Positions 1-9,035 of a stretch of DNA of 13,783 nt are shown piece by piece. The notes beneath the pieces were generated by a model. That model was not told the origin of the DNA. It searched no databases and worked only from the letters and a program-made list of their open reading frames with translations. The stretch is from Magnetospirillum sp. (GTDB taxonomy: Bacteria; Pseudomonadota; Alphaproteobacteria; Rhodospirillales; Magnetospirillaceae), in assembly GCA_020217035.1 (NCBI GenBank), contig JAIWOG010000279.1:1-13783 (forward strand). Direction: 5' to 3'. Every line of letters starts with the position of its first letter. Positions within the stretch are counted from its first letter, which is position 1. Position numbers and translations under genes: made by a program.

Positions 1-2
1 AG

Positions 3-884
3 CCGTGGACGAGGGTCAACCTGCCCGGTGCCGGCGGCCGGTTGGGTAATGGCGACACCGTGTTGAACGGCGTCGAGCTGGTCAGCCGCGATTCGCTGGA
101 AGCCTTCATCGAGCACGCCCAGGACCCGGCGCGGTCCAAGGCGCAAGGACTGCTGCAAAGCTGCGAATATGCCGGTTCCGACATGCTGGCCTGCATCACC
201 GGCTGGTCGGAACAATCGGTGGACGACGTGTTGTTCAGCCTGATGGACCCGGAAACCGAGACCATCGGCGGCGTGATGATCGAATTCGGCGTCGGCTTTT
301 CCTCGGGCGCCGAGATGGACACCTTCCGCGCCATCCGCGAAGGCGCCCCGGACATGGCCCGCACCAAGGCCCGCATGGTCCCCGAAGGGCGCCAGAAGCC
401 GTGGAGCACGTCCACCGACATCAACATCTCGGTGCCACCCGACGCCGGCACCATCGCCGCCATCCTGACCGCTTACGCCGATTACCGGGCCTTGGTGCGC
501 GAACTGGCGGGGCAACAGCCGGCGGGGATCGAGGTGGAATTGTCCGCCTATGGCCATCTGTCGCCCCACGGCATGGACCCGCACCATCGGGTGACGGTAT
601 TCGCCGATCTTGGCCTGGACGAACAATTGGAGGCCACCCGCCAGCGGGTGCTGGCCGGCAAGAAGGCGCTGATCGCCGATCTGGTGCGCGCCACCATGGC
701 CGGCGGCGGCAAGGTCACCGGCGGCGAGAAGGGGGTTCCGTCCTTGGTGGAAATCGCCCGCGCCATCGGCGGCGAGGACAACCTGCCCGACGACCTGCGC
801 GGCCGTCTGCTCCGTGCCCGGCAGGCGGTGGCCCAGGCGCCAGCTCATTTCAGCTTCCGCGCTCCGGTGGAAGTGCGCGGTTAA
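3..884 (+). CDS. FAD-linked oxidase C-terminal-domain-like protein, 5' end outside window
   Basis: The frame is open to the left edge, so the gene very probably starts upstream; the TTG at 42 is only the first internal possible start and has no clear ribosome site. Numbering from that codon, the protein resembles the C-terminal half of FAD-linked oxidases (GlcD, D-lactate and D-2-hydroxyglutarate dehydrogenase type). FRAIREG (95-101) matches the family's 'W-x-I/L-R-E-G' stretch, DINISVP (126-132) matches 'DIxVP', YGH (170-172) matches the 'GHxGDGNxH' metal site, and GGKVTGGEKG (222-231) matches 'GGxxxGEHGxG'. Several expected metal-site residues differ: MDPHH stands where DGNxH is usual, and EKG where EHG is usual. 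It ends 3 bases from the convergent lysE-type gene, with no terminator hairpin between them. The FAD-binding half is not visible. The assignment is by motif recognition only; coding status is secure, function moderate. Confidence 0.6.
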   Translation, partial: PWTRVNLPGAGGRLGNGDTVLNGVELVSRDSLEAFIEHAQDPARSKAQGLLQSCEYAGSDMLACITGWSEQSVDDVLFSLMDPETETIGGVMIEFGVGFSSGAEMDTFRAIREGAPDMARTKARMVPEGRQKPWSTSTDINISVPPDAGTIAAILTAYADYRALVRELAGQQPAGIEVELSAYGHLSPHGMDPHHRVTVFADLGLDEQLEATRQRVLAGKKALIADLVRATMAGGGKVTGGEKGVPSLVEIARAIGGEDNLPDDLRGRLLRARQAVAQAPAHFSFRAPVEVRG

Positions 885-887
885 GCT

Positions 888-1484
888 TTACTTTCGCAGC
901 AACGTATAGAGCCCGGCCCCGATCAGTACGGCGCCGCCGGCTTGGCGCATCTTTCGCACCGGCAGGCGACCTTGCAGCCGTGCCGCCAACACCGCATAGG
1001 CAAAGGCGTTGAGCGCCGCCAAGGCGACGAAGCTGGCGGCCATGGTGGCGGCTTGCGGCGCCCAGTCGCGGCCGGCATCCATGAATTGCGGCAGGAAGGC
1101 GACGAAGAAACCGATGCTTTTCGGGTTGGCGACGGTGACGGCGAAGGCGTCGCGGAACAGCCGACGCGGGGCCGGGGCCGGGGGCAGGGGCTGGGCCGCC
1201 TGATGGCTGCGCCACATGCGGGCGCCCATCCACAGCAGATAAAGGGCGCCGGCCCATTTGACCAATACGAACAATTCGGCCGAGGCCGCCAACAATGACC
1301 CCAGGCCGAACAGCGCCAGGGATATGGCCACCAGGTCGCCCAAGGCGACGCCCAGGATGGTGGCCCAGGCGCCGCGCAGGCCATGGGCCAGGGATTGGGC
1401 GCAGACCAGCAATATGGTGGGACCGGGGATGACCAGCACCAAGGTCGAGGCCAGGGCGAAGGCGGCCCAGACGTCCGGATTCAT
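888..1484 (-). CDS. LysE/RhtB family exporter
   Basis: Predicted inner-membrane exporter of 198 residues, the usual size for LysE/RhtB amino-acid or small-metabolite efflux proteins. Hydrophobic segments lie at about residues 7-29, 40-62, 68-90, 112-133, 145-168 and 180-195. Family signatures are the early PGPT (20-23) after the first helix and NPK (120-122) followed by a Phe-rich segment and LPQF (131-134). The start ATG (1484-1482) shares one base with the TGA stop of the upstream SDR gene (TGATG), which implies translational coupling and last place in the minus-strand operon. The reading frame continues further upstream without a stop, but that extension is only the shadow of the SDR gene. 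The substrate cannot be read from sequence: homoserine, threonine, lysine or a toxic analogue are all possible in this family. Confidence 0.9.
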   Translation of the reverse strand: MNPDVWAAFALASTLVLVIPGPTILLVCAQSLAHGLRGAWATILGVALGDLVAISLALFGLGSLLAASAELFVLVKWAGALYLLWMGARMWRSHQAAQPLPPAPAPRRLFRDAFAVTVANPKSIGFFVAFLPQFMDAGRDWAPQAATMAASFVALAALNAFAYAVLAARLQGRLPVRKMRQAGGAVLIGAGLYTLLRK

Positions 1485-2263
1485 CAGAAGGTGCCCGGAT
1501 AGGCGCCGCCGTCCAGCAGCACGTTCTGTCCGGTCATGTAGGCCGCGTGGACCGAACACAAAAAGGCGCAGGTGGCGCCGAATTCCGCCGGGTCGCCCAT
1601 GCGGCCGGCGGGAATGGACTTCTCGCGGGCGGCCTTGGCCTCTTCGAAGCTGACGCCCTGGTTCTTGGCCTGGGCGCCCACCACCTGGGCGATGCGGTCG
1701 GTGTCGAACAGGCCGGGCAGCAGGTTGTTGATGGTGACGCCATGCTTGGCGACGTTGCGGGCCAAACCGGCGACGAAGCCGGTCAGCCCCGACCGCGCCC
1801 CGTTGGACAGGCCGAGCACGTCGATGGGGGCCTTGACCGCCCCCGAGGTGATGTTGACCACCCGGCCCCAGCCCTTGGCGATCATCGGGTCGATGGTGGC
1901 CTTGATCAGTTCGATGGGGGTCAGCATGTTGGAGTCCAGCGCTTTGATCCACGCCTCGCGGTCCCAGTCGCGGAAGTCGCCGGGCGGCGGGCCGCCGGCA
2001 TTGTTGACCAGGATGTCGGGTTCGGGCATCAGCGCCAGCGCGGCGGCGCGGCCCTCGGCGGTGGTGATATCGGCGGCCAGGGTCAGGATGTTGGCGCCGG
2101 TGGCCAGACGCAGATCGTCGACGGCTTGGGCCAGCACGTCGGGGCGGCGGGCGACCATCAGCACGTCGCAGCCGGCTTCGGCCAGGGCGGTGGCGCAGCC
2201 CAGGCCCAGTCCGCGGCTGGCGCCGCACACCATGGCCTTCTTGCCCTTGATGCCTAGGTCCAT
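1484..2263 (-). CDS. atypical short-chain dehydrogenase/reductase (SDR) without YxxxK
   Basis: A 259-residue Rossmann-fold protein of classical SDR length. The dinucleotide-binding loop CGASRGLG is at 13-20, NNAG at 87-90, the tetrad Asn at N112, and the catalytic-type Ser at S140 in NITSGA. The position 13 residues after that Ser, where classical SDRs have Tyr, is S153, and the following Lys position is R157 (SNGAR, 153-157), so the Tyr/Lys catalytic pair is absent while the rest of the fold looks intact. Such proteins are commonly labelled FabG-like, but the chemistry may differ. The start ATG has a good ribosome site (AGGGAG, 7 bases upstream) and lies inside the end of hdaA (10-base overlap). 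The stop overlaps the lysE-type start. Cytosolic. Substrate unknown. Confidence 0.88.
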   Translation of the reverse strand: MDLGIKGKKAMVCGASRGLGLGCATALAEAGCDVLMVARRPDVLAQAVDDLRLATGANILTLAADITTAEGRAAALALMPEPDILVNNAGGPPPGDFRDWDREAWIKALDSNMLTPIELIKATIDPMIAKGWGRVVNITSGAVKAPIDVLGLSNGARSGLTGFVAGLARNVAKHGVTINNLLPGLFDTDRIAQVVGAQAKNQGVSFEEAKAAREKSIPAGRMGDPAEFGATCAFLCSVHAAYMTGQNVLLDGGAYPGTF

Positions 2264-2952
2264 GTCAGTTCTCCCTGTCTGTCGTCGTTGGCGGCCAGGA
2301 TTTCGCGTACCATCTTCAAGCCGATGGGCTTGTGGCGCGACAGCGACTGGCGATCCAACCGCTCAACCATTTCCCCCAAGGCGGCGAAGCTGCGCTCGGC
2401 CCGGCCCAGGATATAGGTGACCACGTCCTCGCCCACCCGCAACTGGCGGTCGGCGAACAATTTGACCAGGATGGCGGCCAGCAGCATGTCGTCTGGCGCC
2501 CCGATTCCCACCGCATGCAACCCGCCCAGGCGCGACCGCAAGTCGGGCAGGGCGACCTTCATCCGGGTCGGCGCGGTGCGGCCGGCCAGCAACAGGGTGG
2601 CGCCGGCTTCCTTGGTGCGGTTCCACAGGTGGAACAGGGCGGTTTCGTCGGCCAAGGCGTCCAGGTCGTCGACGATGGTGACCGCGTCCAACTGCATTCG
2701 CAGCGAATCGGCGGCATTCAGTTGCGATGCGGGAACGATTTCCGTTGCCAGACCGTGATGGGCGCGGAAAACTTCCAGCAAGTGACTTTTGCCGCAGCCT
2801 TGCGGGCCGAACAAGGCCAAGGCGTGGTGTGGCCAGTCAGGCCAGCGTTCCAGCCAGGCCACGGCTTCGGCGTTGCACGGCGCCACCAGGAAATCGTCGC
2901 GGCCCAAGGCCGGGCGATGGCCCAGATCCAGGGCCAACTGGCTGTCGGTCAC
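2254..2952 (-). CDS. hdaA: HdaA, DnaA-related regulator of replication initiation
   Basis: A 232-residue AAA+ protein matching the size and motifs of Hda/HdaA, which with the DNA-loaded beta clamp stimulates DnaA-ATP hydrolysis and so limits re-initiation. The N terminus carries a clamp-binding-type motif QLALDL (5-10). Walker A is GPQGCGKS (49-56), Walker B VTIVDDLDAL (91-100), sensor-1 region LLAGRTAP (121-128), the arginine-finger region LPDLRSRLGG (135-144), and a sensor-2-type AERSFAAL (185-192). The DnaA DNA-binding domain IV is missing, which separates it from DnaA. The start is GTG at 2952, overlapping the TGA of the PerM-like gene as GTGA. This places the clamp motif at the extreme N terminus as in known Hda proteins. 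A longer reading starting at 3102 would be read over the neighbouring gene and is unlikely. Confidence 0.92.
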   Translation of the reverse strand: MTDSQLALDLGHRPALGRDDFLVAPCNAEAVAWLERWPDWPHHALALFGPQGCGKSHLLEVFRAHHGLATEIVPASQLNAADSLRMQLDAVTIVDDLDALADETALFHLWNRTKEAGATLLLAGRTAPTRMKVALPDLRSRLGGLHAVGIGAPDDMLLAAILVKLFADRQLRVGEDVVTYILGRAERSFAALGEMVERLDRQSLSRHKPIGLKMVREILAANDDRQGELTWT

Positions 2953-4010
2953 GGCGCATGTCCGTGATAAAGCGACGACCGCAGATAGCGTTTCAACGCC
3001 GATCGCGACAGCACGCCGATGACGGCCGCCACCGGCACCGCCAGCAGCAGGCCGACGAAACCGAACAATCCGCCGCCGGCCAACAGGGCGAACATGATCC
3101 ACACCGGATGCAGGCCGACCTTGTCGCCCACCAATTTGGGCGTCAGGAAATTGCCTTCCAGCATCTGTCCGGCGATGAAGACGCCGGCGACCATGGCCGG
3201 CAGTTCCCAGCTTTGGGTCTGGGCCAGGGCCAGTCCGATGCCGAGGACAAAACCGGCGATGGTGCCCAGATAGGGAATGAAGGAAATCAGCCCGGCCCCC
3301 AGGCCGATGACCAGCCCCAGATCCAGCCCGACCAGCGACAGCCCGATGCCGTAGAACGCCCCCAACGCCAGGCAGACGCTGGCCTGGCCGCGGATGAAGC
3401 CGGCCAGGGTGCGGTTGATCTCGGCCACTTGTTGGCGGATGGTCTCGGCGTGCTCGCGCGGCAGCCAGGAATCCACCTTGGCCACCATGACGTCCCAGTC
3501 GCGCAGCATGTAGAAGGTGACGATGGGGGTGATGAACAAAAGCGACAGCACGTTCAGCACCGCCAAGCCGCCGGTCAGCAGGCGCTTGACCACGTTCAGC
3601 GCCCAGGTCACCGCCTCGCCCGCATGTGCCCCCACCGAGGTGCGCAGCTTGTCGATGTCGCCCTTGGACAATTTGCGCTTCAATTCCACGATCAACGGGT
3701 GCAGGCGCTCGTTCAGGGTATCCACATAGGTGGGGATGCGGTGGACGAAGGCCACAACCTGTTCCTGGATGATGGGCACCAGGATGATTCCCAAGACGAT
3801 CACCACCAGGAAGAAGGCGGCGGTGATCAGCGCGGTGGCGGCGGTGCGCGACAGTCCGGCCCGTTCCAGCCGGTCGGCCAGCGGATCCAGGAAGAAGGCG
3901 ATGGCCATGCCGGCGACGAAGGGCAGCAGCACGCCGCTGAGGACGTAAAGCGCCGCCAGGGCCACCGCCAATCCGGCCAGCCAGAATTTCAAACGCTGCC
4001 CTTGGGTCAT
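2949..4010 (-). CDS. AI-2E transporter / PerM family membrane protein
   Basis: A 353-residue polytopic inner-membrane protein of normal family length. Two helices lie near the N terminus (about 8-27 and 29-45), another at 58-82, then a soluble-looking stretch (about 85-145). Several further helices follow between 148 and 335. The family signature is visible as LEGNFLTPKLVGDKVGLHPV (284-303), preceded by FIPYLGT (244-250). Members have been linked to autoinducer-2 export and to ion/proton antiport, but most are uncharacterised, so the substrate is unknown. The ATG at 4010 is chosen because it follows GGGAG (4021-4025) by 10 bases and starts just before the first helix. It begins 2 bases after the DUF2066 stop, and its stop overlaps the hdaA GTG, so translation of the three genes is probably linked. 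Confidence 0.9.
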   Translation of the reverse strand: MTQGQRLKFWLAGLAVALAALYVLSGVLLPFVAGMAIAFFLDPLADRLERAGLSRTAATALITAAFFLVVIVLGIILVPIIQEQVVAFVHRIPTYVDTLNERLHPLIVELKRKLSKGDIDKLRTSVGAHAGEAVTWALNVVKRLLTGGLAVLNVLSLLFITPIVTFYMLRDWDVMVAKVDSWLPREHAETIRQQVAEINRTLAGFIRGQASVCLALGAFYGIGLSLVGLDLGLVIGLGAGLISFIPYLGTIAGFVLGIGLALAQTQSWELPAMVAGVFIAGQMLEGNFLTPKLVGDKVGLHPVWIMFALLAGGGLFGFVGLLLAVPVAAVIGVLSRSALKRYLRSSLYHGHAP

Positions 4011-4012
4011 GG

Positions 4013-5089
4013 CTAGTTCACTCCCACCGGGGTGAGGGTCCAGAAGCTGTCGCGCCATTCCAACCGCAGACCGCCTTGGTTCAGGGCTTCGGCCACCTGT
4101 TCCGAGGTTCCGGCGGTGTGCAAGATGATCGCCGCCTCGGCGCGGGACAGCGACACCAGTTCCCAACGCCGGACCAGCGGCACCCGGCCCAGGCGCTCGC
4201 GCACCGCCATCCATTGATTGAAGCCGGACAGCGGCACCAGCGCCGACAGCGTGCCGGCTTCGCCGCCGCTGTGCGCCGCCTGCCGTTGCAGGGCGTCCAG
4301 CGCACGTGACACGTCCTTGGCGGCGCGGGCCAGCAACGTCTCGACGCTTTCGCCCTCGGATTGCTTGTAGGAAAGCGCGTCGAACGGCTTGGGTGTGGTG
4401 GGGCCGGCCTTCAGCGCCACGTCCAGGACGCGGCCACGCAGGCTGGCGGCGGCCACCAGTACGTCGGGGGTGCGCCAGCGGGCGCCCAGGCTTTGCATGG
4501 CGACCGCGTCGCCGGCCAGCGCCTGGCTGGCGTTGATGGTCTGAATGTCGGCCAAGTCACCCAAGGGCAGGATCATCGGCACCAGACCGCCGCCGCGCAA
4601 GCCCCCCCAGGCCGCCCGCCAGGGGTTGGGGTCGTCCCACAAAGTGGCGCGGCCGTCCTCGGCGACGAAAACCGGCACCACCACCACCGGGCGGGCACGG
4701 CCCTCGGCCACCTGGATTCCCGCCGATTGCAGCAGGCGCTTGACATGGGTGGGGTTGAAGCGCACGGCGAAGCTGGCGATGTAGCGGTTGCCGACGCTGC
4801 GTTCCTGCTCGACGGTGAAGTCGCGCACGTATTCCACCCCGTCGGCGGGCGGCAGCTTGGCTTTGGCGTCGCCGGCCAGACGGTCCAGCAGGGCGGAAAA
4901 GGCTTGGCGCTGCGCCTCGGCGATGCCTTGGTCCTTGGCGGCCTGGGCCGAGCCAGAGGTGATGTCCACCTCGATCCCCTGGACGGTGTAGGGGTCGAAC
5001 AGTGTCTGCGCCCGCGACGCCGGGGCATGCAGCAAGGTCACGAGAACGGCCACCAAGGCCAGGGTGCCGGCAAGGCGAAGAGAAGGCAT
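4013..5089 (-). CDS. DUF2066 exported protein
   Basis: A 358-residue protein with a clear signal peptide: Arg near the N terminus, a hydrophobic core (about 7-20), and a likely cleavage after SRA (25-27). The mature part contains the DUF2066 pattern: an early [15 protein letters not shown] region (31-45), a Gln/Ala-rich helix with AFSALLDRL (63-71), [14 protein letters not shown] (100-113), then VVVVPVF (135-141) and WDDPNPW (151-157). The molecular function of DUF2066 is unknown; a periplasmic location is inferred. It is first in the minus-strand operon and 2 bases ahead of the PerM-like gene, an arrangement that recurs next to hdaA and purM in alphaproteobacteria as far as I recall. The ATG at 5089 is chosen because it starts the signal peptide; the upstream in-frame extension has no such structure. 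The gap to purM is 121 bases; a GATACT (minus strand of 5109-5114) could be a -10 element, but no good -35 is seen. Confidence 0.88.
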   Translation of the reverse strand: MPSLRLAGTLALVAVLVTLLHAPASRAQTLFDPYTVQGIEVDITSGSAQAAKDQGIAEAQRQAFSALLDRLAGDAKAKLPPADGVEYVRDFTVEQERSVGNRYIASFAVRFNPTHVKRLLQSAGIQVAEGRARPVVVVPVFVAEDGRATLWDDPNPWRAAWGGLRGGGLVPMILPLGDLADIQTINASQALAGDAVAMQSLGARWRTPDVLVAAASLRGRVLDVALKAGPTTPKPFDALSYKQSEGESVETLLARAAKDVSRALDALQRQAAHSGGEAGTLSALVPLSGFNQWMAVRERLGRVPLVRRWELVSLSRAEAAIILHTAGTSEQVAEALNQGGLRLEWRDSFWTLTPVGVN

Positions 5090-5200
5090 TGCAAACCGTC
5101 CGGGTTGGAGTATCTTCGGCCCGCATGGCGGAAGCCATGGGTGGGCCGTTGACCAAAGGGCCGATCCTGGGCGCCGCAAACATACCACACGCAGCCCGAC

Positions 5201-5210
5201 GAGGAAGACC

Positions 5211-5213
<3 letters not shown>
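5201..5213 (+). promoter_or_regulatory. ribosome binding site and ATT codon proposed as purM start
   Basis: GAGG at 5201-5204, followed by six bases and ATT at 5211-5213, which is in frame with the conserved PurM sequence. The nearby ATG at 5221 is out of frame and meets TGA after six codons, 16 bases past the GAGG. No ATG, GTG or TTG lies in frame between the GTG at 5064 and the conserved domain. The ATT choice rests on spacing only. Confidence 0.45.
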
Positions 5214-6286
<1,073 letters not shown>

Positions 6287-6287
<1 letters not shown>

Positions 6288-6931
6288 TGGGGAAGAAGAA
6301 GGTCGGGGTCCTGGTCTCGGGCCGGGGCTCCAACCTGCAGGCCCTGCTGGATGCCTGCCGCGACCCGGCCTATCCGGCGGAAATCGTGCTGGTGATCAGC
6401 AACGTCGCCGGCGCCTATGCCCTGGAACGGGCGCGGGCGGCCGGGGTGGCCACTTGCGTGGTCTCCCACAAGGATTATGCCAGCCGCGAGGAATTCGACG
6501 CCGCCATGGACGTCCATTTGCGTCAGGCCGGGGTCGAGATCGTTTGCCTGGCCGGCTTCATGCGGCTGCTCTCCGCCCCCTTCGTGCAGGGATGGGACGG
6601 GCGGATGGTCAACATCCATCCGTCGCTGCTGCCCAGCTTCAAGGGGCTCAACACCCATGCCCGCGCCATCGAGGCCGGGGTCAAGCTGCACGGCTGCACC
6701 GTCCATCTGGTCACCCCCGACCTGGATGACGGCCCCATCCTGGTTCAAGCGTCGGTGCCGGTGATGGCCGACGACACCGAGGAAGCCCTGGCCGCCCGCG
6801 TGCTGGAGCAAGAACACGTGGCCTATCCGCTGGCCCTGCGTTTGCTGGCCGAAGGGCGGGTTCGGGTTGACGGCAATCGCGCCAGGGTTGATTGGCCCGG
6901 TGGCGGCGCCTTGGTCAACCCTGTGCCTTAA
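6287..6931 (+). CDS. purN: phosphoribosylglycinamide formyltransferase
   Basis: PurN transfers the formyl group from 10-formyltetrahydrofolate to GAR, the third step of purine synthesis. The protein is 214 residues, the normal length. It has the N-terminal VLVSGRGSNLQAL (8-20) phosphate-binding region, the catalytic NIHPSLLP (109-116) giving N109 and H111, and the catalytic Asp in LDDGP (D147), at the spacing seen in the E. coli enzyme. The ATG shares its first base with the purM stop, and AAGG at 6274-6277 is 9 bases upstream; the TTG at 6278 is in frame but inside purM. purM-purN form a two-gene operon with co-translation likely. A 9-bp inverted repeat (6883-6891 with 6915-6923) lies in the 3' end of the gene, but it has no T-run. 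Confidence 0.95.
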
Positions 6932-6933
6932 TC

Positions 6934-6961
6934 TTGTCGCTTTCCCGTTCCAGCCTATATG
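6934..6961 (+). promoter_or_regulatory. candidate sigma70-type promoter of the chemoreceptor gene
   Basis: TTGTCG (6934-6939) and TATATG (6956-6961) are separated by 16 bases, each matching 4 of 6 consensus positions. They sit between purN and the chemoreceptor and would give a 5' leader of about 33 bases ending in the AGGAG ribosome site. Read from sequence only, without expression evidence; a flagellar-type sigma28 promoter was not recognised. Confidence 0.35.
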
Positions 6962-7000
6962 CGGATGCTGTCCCCCAGGATGGCGGAACAGGAGCCCAAG

Positions 7001-8620
7001 ATGAAACTCAGCAACTATTCCATTTCCCAGCGAATCGGCGGCGGTTTCGCCATCGTCTTGCTGCTGCTGGTGATGGTGGCGGCCATCGGCGCCTTCGGTA
7101 TCTATACGGCCCGCCAAGCCTTGGACCTTTATTCCGACCGGACGGAAAGCGCACTTTTGGTCAAAGAGGCCGACAGCCAGTTCGAGACCCTGCGCCGTCA
7201 TGTCGTCAAGGGTGACCACGGCGACGCCACCCAGGTGCTGACCCAGATCGAAAAGCTGCTGGAACAGGCCCGCCCCGGCGTGGGGACCCCCGAATTGGCT
7301 ACCGCTCTGAACGGGGTGGTGGGATTGCTGGGCAATTACCGGGTCGGGCTGGACAGCTTGGCCAAGGATCCGACGGTTCTGGACGACCTGACCAAGGTCG
7401 GTGACCGGGTCAGCGACGGGATGGACCAGTTGGAACACGCCCAGATGCAGCATCTGCACGGCGTCGAAGCCAAGGCCAAGAAGGACGCCGCCTTGCATCA
7501 GGCCGAGGATCTGGCGCTTTCCGTCCTGGCCCTGGTGGTGGGTATCACCGCCGCGCTGGTCATCGGGCGCGGCATCACCCGGCCGCTGAATGCCATGACC
7601 GCCGCCATGGACAGGCTGGCCAACGGCGATTTGGAAACGCCGGTTCCCGATGCCGAGGGCAAGGACGAAATCGCCGCCATGGCCCAAGCCTTGGCGGTGT
7701 TCAAGCGCAACGCCCAGGAACGGCGGCGGTTGGAAGCCCAGGCCCAGGCGGAAACCCAGGCCCGTCTGGAACGTCAGGCCCGTGTTGAACGTCTGACCGC
7801 CGATTTCGACGCCCGTGCCGCTGAACTGGTGCGTGCCGTCGCTGGGGCGTCATCGACCCTGTCCGACACCGCGTCGGGCATGTCGGCGGCGGCCGACCAG
7901 ACCTCGTCCCAGGCCACGGCGGTGGCCGCCGCCTCGACCCAGGCGGCGACCAACGTGGAAACCGTGGCGGCGGCGGCCGAGGAACTGGCGGCGTCCATCA
8001 CCGAAATATCGCGACAGGTGTCGCATTCCAACGCCATTTCGTTGAAGGCCGCCGACGAGGCCAAGCGCACCGACACCGAGGTGCGGCACTTGTCGGAAGC
8101 CGCCGGGCGGATTGGCGAAGTGGTGCAGTTGATCAACGACATCGCCAGCCAGACCAATCTTTTGGCCCTGAACGCCACCATCGAGGCGGCTCGCGCCGGC
8201 GAAGCCGGAAAGGGCTTCGCCGTGGTCGCCGGCGAGGTGAAGAGCCTGGCCAACCAAACCACCAAGGCCACCGAGGAAATCGGCAGCCAGATCAGCGCCG
8301 TCCAAGAACGCACCCGCGCCGTGGTCGCCGCCATCAACGGCATCGGCGCGGTGATCGCCGAAGTCAGCCAGATCGCCGGCTCGATTGCCGCCGCCGTCGA
8401 AGAGCAAGCCGCCGCCACCGCCGAAATCGCCCGCAACGTCGAGCAGGCGGCGGCCGGCACGGCGGAAGTCAATTCCACCATCACCGGCGTCCAGCAGGCC
8501 GCCGCCGACACCGGCCAAGCCGCCAGCACCGTGCTGAGCGCCTCGCGGACCTTGTCCGAACAGGCGGAAAGCCTGCGCCAGACGGTGGATGGCTTCTTGT
8601 CGCAAGTGAAAACAGCCTAG
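7001..8620 (+). CDS. methyl-accepting chemotaxis protein
   Basis: A 539-residue transmembrane chemoreceptor. A short cytoplasmic start is followed by TM1 (about 14-34), a periplasmic sensor region (about 35-170) that is small and helical with no recognised PAS/Cache motif (four-helix-bundle type is likely), TM2 (171-190), HAMP (about 190-242, ITRPLNAMT at the front), a coiled coil rich in Gln, Ala and Arg (237-265), and the signalling domain. The highly conserved tip that contacts CheA/CheW is at 377-420 ([20 protein letters not shown], then [19 protein letters not shown]). There is no C-terminal CheR-binding pentapeptide; it ends SQVKTA. The ATG at 7001 is preceded by AGGAG (6990-6994) with 6-base spacing; an in-frame ATG at 6959 lies inside the putative -10 and is rejected. 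The ligand is unknown. It is a single gene, followed by a strong terminator. Confidence 0.94.
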   Translation: MKLSNYSISQRIGGGFAIVLLLLVMVAAIGAFGIYTARQALDLYSDRTESALLVKEADSQFETLRRHVVKGDHGDATQVLTQIEKLLEQARPGVGTPELATALNGVVGLLGNYRVGLDSLAKDPTVLDDLTKVGDRVSDGMDQLEHAQMQHLHGVEAKAKKDAALHQAEDLALSVLALVVGITAALVIGRGITRPLNAMTAAMDRLANGDLETPVPDAEGKDEIAAMAQALAVFKRNAQERRRLEAQAQAETQARLERQARVERLTADFDARAAELVRAVAGASSTLSDTASGMSAAADQTSSQATAVAAASTQAATNVETVAAAAEELAASITEISRQVSHSNAISLKAADEAKRTDTEVRHLSEAAGRIGEVVQLINDIASQTNLLALNATIEAARAGEAGKGFAVVAGEVKSLANQTTKATEEIGSQISAVQERTRAVVAAINGIGAVIAEVSQIAGSIAAAVEEQAAATAEIARNVEQAAAGTAEVNSTITGVQQAAADTGQAASTVLSASRTLSEQAESLRQTVDGFLSQVKTA

Positions 8621-8625
8621 AGCTT

Positions 8626-8661
8626 CGGCCCCTGATTTGATACATCAGGGGCCGTGCTTTT
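8626..8661 (+). terminator. intrinsic terminator after the chemoreceptor gene
   Basis: A perfect 11-bp stem, CGGCCCCTGAT (8626-8636) with ATCAGGGGCCG (8644-8654), has a 7-base loop and is followed by TGCTTTT. It starts 5 bases after the stop codon. A typical rho-independent terminator, although the T-run is short. Confidence 0.85.
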
Positions 8662-8731
8662 CCCCGGCACCCAAGATTCCGCCGCCATCGGGTTCGTCAT
8701 CAGGGGACGAAACCAATGACGGGAGGATTGC

Positions 8732-9019
8732 GTGCGTCAAAGCTATTTCACCACCTATACCGGGGTGCGCCTGCCCCTGCGTCTGGTCGGCCCGTTGACC
8801 GAGGCCGAGATCAACAACCGCAATACCTTCATCCTGGCCACTTACGATGCCGCCGACCGTCTGGTGGCGGTACACAAGAAGGTCTATGGCGAGGTGGTTC
8901 TGGGTCATGCTTACGGCTACCACGACAACGGCGCCTTGAAGCGGGCCGAGATCACCATCCATGACGAGGATGACGAGGTCACTGTGCTGGAATTCGACGA
9001 AACCGGGGCGCCGCTGTAA
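8732..9019 (+). CDS. small DUF6156-like protein
   Basis: A 95-residue acidic protein with no signal peptide or membrane segment. The pattern YFTTYTGVRLPLRLVGPL (5-22), followed by NRNTFI (29-34), KKVYGE (49-54), a GYHDNGALKRAEI stretch (61-73) and an acidic end, resembles what I recall as DUF6156, a family without known function; the family name is recalled, not checked. The HDNGAL part looks like the short beta-hairpin repeats of YD/MORN-type proteins, and the acidic DEDDE (77-81) is exposed-looking. The start GTG at 8732 is supported by GGGAGG (8721-8726) 5 bases upstream. It sits alone between the chemoreceptor terminator and the operator region of the next operon. I see no clear promoter in the 70 bases before it. 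Confidence 0.75.
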   Translation: MRQSYFTTYTGVRLPLRLVGPLTEAEINNRNTFILATYDAADRLVAVHKKVYGEVVLGHAYGYHDNGALKRAEITIHDEDDEVTVLEFDETGAPL

Positions 9020-9025
9020 GCGGCG
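9009..9025 (+). terminator. hairpin overlapping the DUF6156-like stop codon
   Basis: A 7-bp perfect stem, CGCCGCT with AGCGGCG, and a 3-base loop that contains part of the TAA stop. The downstream sequence TTCACCTT is only weakly T-rich, so it may act as a poor terminator or merely protect the mRNA end. Confidence 0.35.
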
Positions 9026-9035
9026 TTCACCTTAC

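Noticed and set aside
888..2228. A 446-codon open frame on the minus strand covering both the lysE-type and SDR genes
   Set aside because: Its first half is a low-complexity Arg/Gly/Pro-rich out-of-frame reading of the SDR gene; only the part from 1484 downwards is a real protein.
5149..5186. TTGACC (5149-5154) as a -35 element of a purM promoter
   Set aside because: No -10-like hexamer is found 15-19 bases downstream, so I did not annotate a promoter.
6883..6923. 9-bp inverted repeat CAGGGTTGA / TCAACCCTG at the 3' end of purN
   Set aside because: The loop is 23 bases, it lies inside the coding region and no T-run follows; the purN coding explanation is sufficient.
7774..8605. Long open frames on the minus strand opposite the chemoreceptor signalling domain
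   Set aside because: They are Ala- or Gly-rich shadows caused by G+C-rich codon bias; the plus strand has an unmistakable chemoreceptor.
8643..8721. Direct repeat CATCAGGGG (8643 and 8698) and CGTCAT/ATGACG pair before the DUF6156-like gene
   Set aside because: Too short, and one copy belongs to the terminator stem; no promoter or operator logic could be assigned.
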